64,000 bases of DNA from positions 935,001 through 999,000 of the forward strand of contig NC_057820.1 of assembly GCF_910594005.1 (NCBI RefSeq), given 5' to 3'. Position 1 is the stretch's first letter. Each line of letters starts with the position of its first letter. A model generated the notes under the pieces. That model saw only the letters and a list, made by a program, of their open reading frames with translations. It was not told the DNA's origin and ran no database searches. This DNA is from Cervus elaphus (lineage: Eukaryota; Chordata; Mammalia; Artiodactyla; Cervidae). Made by a program: the position numbers and the translations under genes. Shown here piece after piece: positions 57,190 to 64,000 of this stretch.

Positions 57190-60100
57190 ATGAGTCTGCA
57201 TATCTTCAGTGACGAAAATGTCACTGGTGACAAAAGTACAGAAAATTGCGACTTCCTGTTTTCACCACCGGAACTTACCGGAAGATCATCTGTTCTCCGT
57301 CTGTCACAGAAAGAGAATGTGCCACCGAAGAGCACAGCCAAAGCTGTGAAGGTAAGCTCGTCAGGCCCCTGCGTTCGATCTACCGTGTCCCTCGAGAGGT
57401 TACCCTGCCACCTGCTTTCCTGGCAACTTACTGAGCTGCCCGGGCAGGGCACAGTGCTGCCAGAGGGGTGTCGAAGACTTGAATTATTGAACAGGTGCCC
57501 TCTTTTCTACCCAACAGGTGACTTTTCAAACACCTCTGCGGGACCCACAGACACACAGGATCTTAAGTCCCAGCGTGGGTAGCAAGCTCGAAGCCTGTTT
57601 TGCTCTGGGCGACCCCATTGGATTAGAAAACTGCCACCAAGTCTGTCCGCAGAAAGAGAAGTAAGTGTGGGGTTGTTTGATGTACTGCCGTCCGTAGCCT
57701 CAGGGACTCGGCAGAAAAGCTCTGTTCGCAGAGTCTGCCACATCCGGTTAGGCTCCTCCTGGTCTCCGCTCTGTGTCCTGCGTGGCCCAGAGCACCTCCG
57801 AAATCGTTTGTTACTGGAAAAGTGAGCAATGAAACAGAGGAAGTGTGAACTTTACATTCTGCTTCTCTTGTTGTGCCCTTGCCAGCAAATTGACGTTGGT
57901 TCTTGTTCCTCTAACTTCCTGAAGTGCCCTGGCCGAATCTCCAGAGAGGGGCGCTCTGGCTCTGCTGCTGTGTCAGCACCTGTCAGGAGTCTCCTCCTGT
58001 GCTCACAGCCCGCCCGGGAGGAGACCATGGACAGGCACAGGGGCTGGCTGTTGTGCCGGCCGGTCTGACGGATCCGGTTGGAAACACTTGACTTTGACCA
58101 GCAGGTGCTTCTTTGTAGCCTCACCTGGCATTAGGTATTTGGCTGGGTGTGGTGGTCAGCTCAGTGAACACATGGGCTTTTTTGCCTCTGTCTGAAGACA
58201 GGGACCCTGGTGGCGGCTTTTCACCCCAGATTTGGCTGAATTTACCCAGCGAGTGCCCCCAAGGGACCCACTGAATCCAGAGTGGGAAGGGGCCTCGCTG
58301 GCATAAAAGTCAGCCTCATTCTGACTTTTGCTGACTTACACAGTTTAAAGCTTCCTTTTTCTTTTAAACAGATTTTAGATGTGCAGAGAAAGGTATAAAA
58401 GCAAAATATCTCTAGCATACCCTTCACCTCTCGCTCAAGTAAGATGTCCCCAGGCGGCATTTCCACCTCCCCTTGGGTGGAAATTCCTTGCACCTGACTC
58501 CCCTCTACCCAGGTCTCCTTGCTGCTTTTCAACTTCAGGTTTTTACTTTTCTGTTTGAAATTCAGCTGAATGAGATTTGAGTGAATCAAATACTGTTGTT
58601 TCATCAGAGCCCAAAGAGGAGAGGGAGGCCAGGCTGCTGAGACGCCGGCTCTGAGCTGCTCCAGCCGCAGGGAGCCGGGGTCCTGCTCCTCCTGAAGGCC
58701 TCAGCCTCAACCTGGCCTTTCTCTCTCCAGTGGGAAGGCTGACCCTCGTGTGCACTTCCCCCTGACCACGTGGCTGGTGGTCCCCAGCCAGAAGGGGGAA
58801 GTGGGCTGGTGTGGGGAAGCTCAACTCTGAAGCAGTCAGGCTTCTGCTCTTGTCACCTGTGTCTCCAGGGCCCGCCAACGCTGACTTGTGGGAATGTTCT
58901 TGTGAAAGCTGATCCCAAGGAGGGCGTTGACAAAATGCTTATTTCTGTAATGTTTTTACATGGACTAAAATCTAACTAAAGTCCTAACTGGTTCCTTAGT
59001 GTTAACTAAGTTTGCTTTCTGAAAAGCCAACAGTTCACCAAGGAAAGAGATACCAAAACAACCCATGGAATTCTCCAGAAGCCAGTACCGGCCGACCCCG
59101 AGCCCCCCTCAGAGGATGTGAGACCAGCTTCCGAAGACCAGCCTCCTGGTGGGCCCCCCTCAGCTCCCCTGGTCAGCCTGGGTCCCTCAAGCTCTTCCCA
59201 GATCCCAGAGAGTGTGGAAAGCCCTGAGGCCTCCCGAGGCCCAGCGCCCGGCAGCCCCAAGTGCGCCCAGGAGGAGCACGTCCACCCGAGGCCCTCGGAG
59301 GAGAGCATGCCCCTCAGCCCCGTGGCTCCAGAACAGCCCCCCAAGGTGGCATCCCGGGACATGGCAGAGGACCCGCTCAGCGCTACGGGAGGGGACTCAG
59401 AAGGCGTCCCTGCTCCCCCCGCTGGGCCCACCTCACCCTCTGGTGCCCATCCTGGAGAAAAGCCCCTCGTGGACCTGCCTGGAGAGGCCCCCACGGGCCC
59501 CACGGATGCCGCTGGCAGCAAGAACATGGCCCTGACCAGCCCCAGAGAGGCTGCAGGGGACACATACCCTGGTGCTCGGAGGGAGGAGGCCAGTGGCCAG
59601 ACCACCAGCTCTCTGAGGAGCGGGCCCATCCGGCTGGAGTTTGACTTCTCTGACACCACCAGCAGAAGGCCGCCCCCACTGCGGAAGCGAGGGAAGACCC
59701 TGGGTCTCAAGCCCCCCTTGAGGAGACCAGAGGCGAGGCCCGGAAAGGCCACCCAGGAGGCGGGCAAAGGTTGTGAGCTCGCTCTCCATGAGTCCAGCAG
59801 CCCGAGCTGGGACAAGCCGGACGACCCAGACTGTAACCCGGCCGTGGATGGTGGAGAAGCCCGCCCCCCGGAGCACCCCCAGAGCGGCCAGACCGCAGAG
59901 GCCTTGTCTCTGAGCCGGTGAGCACGGGTTGGCAGTGGCGGGTCGTCTGCTCCAAGGCAGATGTGAGACCACAGGTGCCACATGTTCCTCAGGTGGGGGC
60001 CCTGGGGCCACTGCAGTCCCTGGGGACCAGTGGGGAAGCATCCCTCTGCTGCGGGACCCCCCAGGGATGGGTAGGGTGCTCATGCAGTCCAGGAGGGCTG

Positions 60101-63100
60101 TCTGCGCCTCGGGAAGGTCGAGGAATACCCCTCAGCGCCGCGTCTCCCTCCCAGAGTGAACCTGCCTCCCGCCGCCCACTCCCAGGGGCGCACAGTGCCA
60201 AGCCTGGGCCCCAGCCTCCCGGGCTGGCTGCTGTTGCCATTTCCTAGTAGCCATAGGATTCACTTATTTTTGCTTTTACTTGAGTTGAAATGGACTCGGG
60301 GTGCTTTGCCCACTTCTGAGGAGCAATTCTTGTGCAGGCGAGGTTGTGGGGGTGGCTTTGTGGGGCCCCCGATGCAGCCCTGAGCCTGGCTTCTAGGGGA
60401 GGGGTCGCAGGACCCCGGCAGCGCGGAGCTGGGGATGGGCTCAGGCCCTGCTGACCCCGTCTCTTCAGGCAGGCGTGCCCAGATGACACACCCGGGACAA
60501 GGACCCCAGGAGCGGCGGGTGAGGTACGGGCGCGGGCACTACGTCTGCAGGGCATCGCAGGCAGAGGGAAGCTGGCTGGGAGGGGTGGGCATGCCACTGC
60601 CCATGCTCCCCCACACCCGCTCGTCTTAGCCAGCCCCGCAGTGACCCCGGCCTCCCTTTCAGGAGGGGACCGCAGGCTCTTCGGGGGGGTCGGCGCCCCT
60701 CGGCAGCCCAAGCAGCAAGCCACCGACTGCACCCACCAACCCCACGCCCCCCACCGAGAGGGGGCCGGAGCCCACCCTGGACCTGAGTGGGGAGCAGTTC
60801 CGGGACCCTGTGGAGGGTACGTGGTCGCCATCCTCAGCGTGGGCACAGGAGGTGGCAGGCCGCCGAGCTGGGAGCGGCTGTGAGAACCGAGGCCCCTGGA
60901 GGAGGAGCCGCCCGCCCGTCCCGGGGGTGCAGGCTGAGCCCCACTAGCGCGGCCAGGGCCTCAGGGCCGGGAGAGCTCAAGGGTCTCTGTGGGGTCCTCA
61001 CCGTGCCCTCAGGGCTGGGAGTGGGAAGGCGCGTCACTGTGTGACACTCTGCCTCTGGTCAGGGTGAGTCAGGGCTTCTCTCCTGGCCGAGCAGCATCCC
61101 CGCCGTGGACGGCGCCTTGTCTCCTTCCGCCAGCTGCTCTGGCCTTCAGGAGTGGGCTGCCCGGAGAGGTGCTCTCGTGTCTGTCTCTGGACAGAGGCCC
61201 CGGGGGCCCACTCTGTGTGCTCATGGAGCTGCCACCCAGCCCGTCTCCGCAGGGTCTGAGGTCCAGCCTGTGCCGCCCTCCAGGGTGGCTGCCTGGGGGG
61301 TTTGCTCCCTGATGTTGAGCAGTGTGCGTGCTCCTGACCTTCATCTGCTCAGATTCTTTGCCTGGTTTTACTCGAACTGTTTTTTTTATCATGCTATACC
61401 GATTTCTAATATAATCCAGATAAGAATTGCTTGTCAGGTACATGATTTGCAAAAACTTTCTTCACTTTCTTGATGGTGTCTTCAGAAGCACAGATGTCCA
61501 CTTTCAAACCCAATTTGTTCCATTGCTGCTTGGGCTTTTGGTGTTAATTTAAATTTTTTGTCTATGGCGTGAGTCACCCTTGGGTTTTTTTAAGCAGAGT
61601 TTGGATTATCAGATATTAAAGGCCCTCCCATGGTGGTTCTCAACCAGGGCAACCTGGTCCCCAAGGAACATTTCTGTGATGCCTCCGGGGTGCACAGCAC
61701 GCCCCCCCCCAACCCTCCAGCCCCAGGCACCCTGAGCAACCTTGCTCTTTAGCAAAGGGTGCTTGGTCCAGGAGCCCAGGAAGGGGTGCTGTGCACGGCC
61801 AAGCACCAGGCTGGGGGGCACATGGCTGACCTGGCCGTGTCTCATCCGAGGCCCATGGGGGGCGGGCAGCCCATGGTGGGCGGGGGCGGCTGCTGACCCC
61901 CTCTCAGTCCTAGGCGCAGGGGCCGAGGTGGACTACCTGGAGCAGTTTGGGGCGTCCTCGGTGAGTATCCAGCGTCGCCGCAGCCCCGCTGACCAGGGGC
62001 AGGCTTTGCATCCCTGGAGGCGGCGTCACCCCAGGCCCCTGCTGCAGCCACTCTGCTCAGCGCACCCAGCCCCCTGCCCCCAGCCCCCAGACCACTTGGC
62101 TCAGGCCCCAGAGGCGTCTCCTGTGTGCTGGGCTCCCCCGAGGGACGGGGCAGGCAGGCATGCTGGGGACGCTGCTAACCCTGCTCCCTCCCTCTTAGTT
62201 TAAAGAGTCGGCCCTGAGGAAGCAGTCACTGTACCTCAACTTCGACCCACTCCTGCAGGACAGTCCTTGGGCCCTGGCACCCAGCAGGTATGCCCAGCCA
62301 GCGGCAGGGGCGGCCGGGGGCGGGGACGGCGCCCCGGGGCCTGGTTAGTGAGCTGGCGTGCTCCTGTGTGCCCACAGCAGAGGCGGGCCGCCTGACAGGC
62401 CGTGGGGCCCACCTGTCCCAAGCACCGGCCCTCTGGCCTCCGAGGAGAGCCCCGGCCGCACGCAGATGGCAGGCAGCTTCTCTCCTGGTCTCGGTGCTCA
62501 CGGTGTGGACGCGCCTTCCTCTGGAAGCCCCCGGGAGGCCCAGCTGCTTGACCTGGACTTCCCAGGAGCCCTGGGCGTTCCCGTAAGTGCTTCGTCCCGT
62601 CTGCTTTAGAGACATGCTTGTTCTAAGGGCCCGGCTTTCATTTGCTGCAGATCTGAAGGCTTCATGGGCTGGGTGGGGGCCGAGGGGTCGCCTCTGGCCG
62701 CGCTGTGCTGTGGGGAGCCGGTGGGGTGGAGAGCCGCGTGGGGGAGCTCACAGCCCCGGCTGTCTCTCCGGTAGACGCCCTGCCCTGCTCCATGTGACCT
62801 CAGGCCCGGGGCCCCACTGCTGCCTGTTGGGCCGATCGTCGATGTGCTACAGTACAGCCAAAAGGACCTGGACGCGGCGGTGAGCGCGGGGCTGGGGCGG
62901 GCAGAGTCACAGGCTCTACCCGCCGCGCCCGAACGGGGCGGTTCGCAGCCGGGCATCCTGTTTCCGTCCCACGTGTGTCACAGAACCAGTGGCATGAGGG
63001 TCTGCGCTGTCCCGGGGGGACGCCCCCAGCCTCCTCACTGGGTGATGGCACGAGGCTAGGGCGATGTCTTAAGTGGGTGGAGACCTGGGCTGGACCCTGC

Positions 63101-63340
63101 TGCTCCCAGCACCTCCCACCCGCCTCAGGCCACCCCGCCCCGCCCATGTTGGGAGGTGTCCCCAGCACAGGACATCCACCAAGCGCGGCAGGAGATGTGG
63201 GGGGGGGGGGACCTGGGCCAACGCAGGCGTGTGGCCACGCAGGTGGAGGCCACGCAGAAGGAGAACGAGGCGCTGCAGGGCAAGTGCACGGCGCTGGAGG
63301 GGAGGCTCCTGGAGATGGGGTGAGTGCGGCCGGCCCCGCC

Positions 63341-63379
<39 letters not shown>

Positions 63380-64000
63380 GTGCTCGGCTCACGCCTCTGC
63401 TTTCCTCTCTTCCCCTCCCACAGGAAGATCATGGACAGCTATGAGGGGACTGTGTACCAGGTGATGGGTGAGTGCCCCTCCCCCTCCCCTCCCCTCCCCT
63501 CCCCCTCCCCTCCCCTCCCCCTCCCCCTCCCCTCCCCTGCATCTGGGGTGAGGCGGTGGGCAGGTTGGGTCCCTTCCCTGACGCTGCAGTGTCCACCCTG
63601 CCATGGGGGCTGTGCGTCCCACTGTGGCCTCCGTGGATGTTGGGCACCAGCCGTGTCCGGGCTGGAAGCCCCGAGTTTGGGACAGGTCTGGGCTCACTGC
63701 CAGCTGCCTCGGTTTCCGGGCGTAGCTGGTGTGGAGACGGCTGTTTTCTGAGCGTTTGGAGCCCCGAGGGTCCACCCTGGGAGGTCCCGAGAGAGGCAGA
63801 TCCCCTGCCGCCCGCCCATCCGAGGTGCTGGTCTCTCCCCCAGAGGAGGCTCAGAAACAGAAGGAGCTCTCCAAGACCGAGATGCAGAAGGTCCTGAAGG
63901 AGAAGGCGCAGCTGACGGCAGACCTGCATTCCATGGAGAAGTCGTTCTCCGACCTCTTCAAGCGGTTTGAGAAACAGAAGGTGGTGATCGAAGGCTACCG
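57190..64000 (+). CDS. TACC3: TACC3, transforming acidic coiled-coil protein 3, 5' part (runs off window)
   Basis: TACC3 crosslinks kinetochore-fibre microtubules with ch-TOG and clathrin and is recruited by Aurora A. Coding exons are 57190-57351, 57518-57660, 59027-59917, 60469-60523, 60663-60816, 61914-61960, 62199-62287, 62378-62582, 62775-62879, 63243-63319, 63424-63467 and 63844-64000+. About 709 codons are present; the human protein has 838. The N-terminus reads MSLHIFSDENVTGDKSTENC. KEN boxes are at residues 41-43 and 100-102 (APC/C degrons). The Aurora A/clathrin motif LRKQSLYLNFDPLL gives Ser494, equivalent to human Ser558. The TACC coiled coil begins around YSQKDLDAAVEATQKENEAL and is still open at the window edge (FEKQKVVIEGYR). 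No stop or frameshift seen. Exon 5 borders are the least certain. Neighbour TMEM129 is divergent. Confidence 0.96.
57661..59026 (+). other. TACC3: TACC3 intron 3
   Basis: No recognised repeat or gene. Confidence 0.5.
59027..59917 (+). CDS. TACC3: TACC3 exon 4, long variable acidic/proline-rich exon
   Basis: 297 codons. The N-terminal edge (NQQFTKERDTKTTHGILQKP) and the core (SSLRSGPIRLEFDFSD, KTLGLKPPLRRPEARPGK) match human TACC3. The middle is low-complexity Pro/Ser/Glu and poorly conserved, which is usual for this protein. It ends in phase 2 at CCG|GTGAGC. Confidence 0.9.
60817..61913 (+). other. TACC3: TACC3 intron 6 with an antisense L1 fragment
   Basis: Mostly GC-rich. The AT-rich part is the L1 copy at 61330-61600. 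Confidence 0.6.
61330..61600 (-). mobile_element. L1 ORF2 fragment in TACC3 intron 6
   Basis: TTTGCAAAAACTTTCTTCAC, TTCTTGATGGTGTCTTCAGA, then GTTCCATTGCTGCTTGGGCT and TTTTGGTGTTAATTT read as reversed L1 ORF2. Confidence 0.75.
62775..64000 (+). CDS. TACC3: TACC3 exons 10-13, start of the TACC coiled coil
   Basis: Heptad-rich sequence VEATQKENEALQGKCTALEG, KIMDSYEGTVYQVM, EEAQKQKELSKTEMQKVLKE and ADLHSMEKSFSDLFKRFEKQ matches the family domain that binds ch-TOG and dimerises. Truncated by the window end. Confidence 0.93.
63198..63211 (+). repeat. Poly-G run
   Basis: About 12 G in a row 30 bp upstream of TACC3 exon 11, in intron 10. Confidence 0.9.
63342..63380 (+). repeat. (GTGC)n microsatellite in TACC3 intron 11
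   Basis: About nine perfect GTGC repeats within an intron of only 104 nt (63320-63423). Confidence 0.95.
63474..63539 (+). repeat. (CCCCT)n tract at the start of TACC3 intron 12
   Basis: Alternating CCCCT and CCCCCT units begin about 7 bases after the exon 12 donor (GTGAGT at 63468). The minus strand is a G4-capable GGGGA array. Confidence 0.95.

Noticed and set aside
60469..60518. TACC3 frameshift from the strong exon 5 donor
   Set aside because: The in-frame donor at 60524 and the intact downstream frame make a splicing choice more likely than a mutation.

Overview
The window is ruminant (bovid or close relative) nuclear DNA. The evidence is many Bov-tA SINEs, BovB LINE fragments with recognisable reverse-transcriptase frames, cetartiodactyl tRNA-Glu (CHR-type) SINEs and decayed L1. 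The gene order FAM53A - SLBP - TMEM129 - TACC3 matches human 4p16.3, a GC-rich subtelomeric block. The exact species cannot be read from the sequence.

Layout. 1-11.6 kb is GC-rich intergenic DNA with old L1, SINEs and minisatellites and no gene I can support. 12.0-21.1 kb (minus) holds four recognisable FAM53A coding exons. Splice sites and intron phases are preserved, but the reading frame is broken by in-frame stops and indels, so it is called a pseudogene (candidate lineage-specific loss). Its probable CpG-island promoter lies at 25.5-26.7 kb. 26.9-35.2 kb is intergenic and repeat-rich. 35.2-48.4 kb (minus) is SLBP, eight coding exons, 275 aa, intact. 48.4-49.5 kb holds the SLBP promoter followed by an unusual CA/TGTCACGTT compound satellite. 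50.6-54.93 kb (minus) is TMEM129, four exons, 362 aa, intact. 54.94-55.6 kb is a divergent CpG-rich promoter shared with TACC3 (plus), whose exons 1-13 run from about 55.5 kb off the right edge.

Roles. SLBP binds the 3' stem-loop of replication-dependent histone mRNAs in S phase. TMEM129 is an ER-membrane RING E3 ligase of ERAD. TACC3 is a mitotic-spindle coiled-coil protein. The TMEM129/TACC3 intergenic region carries two CCAAT boxes and a CHR-like TTTGAA next to TACC3 exon 1, the arrangement typical of G2/M genes.

No undescribed system of the bacterial kind is present or expected. The most interesting signal is the decay of FAM53A beside intact neighbours. Next come the strongly GC-shifted L1 fossils, the tandem arrays of CRE-like and E-box-like palindromes, a BovB inverted repeat and several nested retrotransposons. 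Gene calls rest on my recall of the human proteins; no database search was run.
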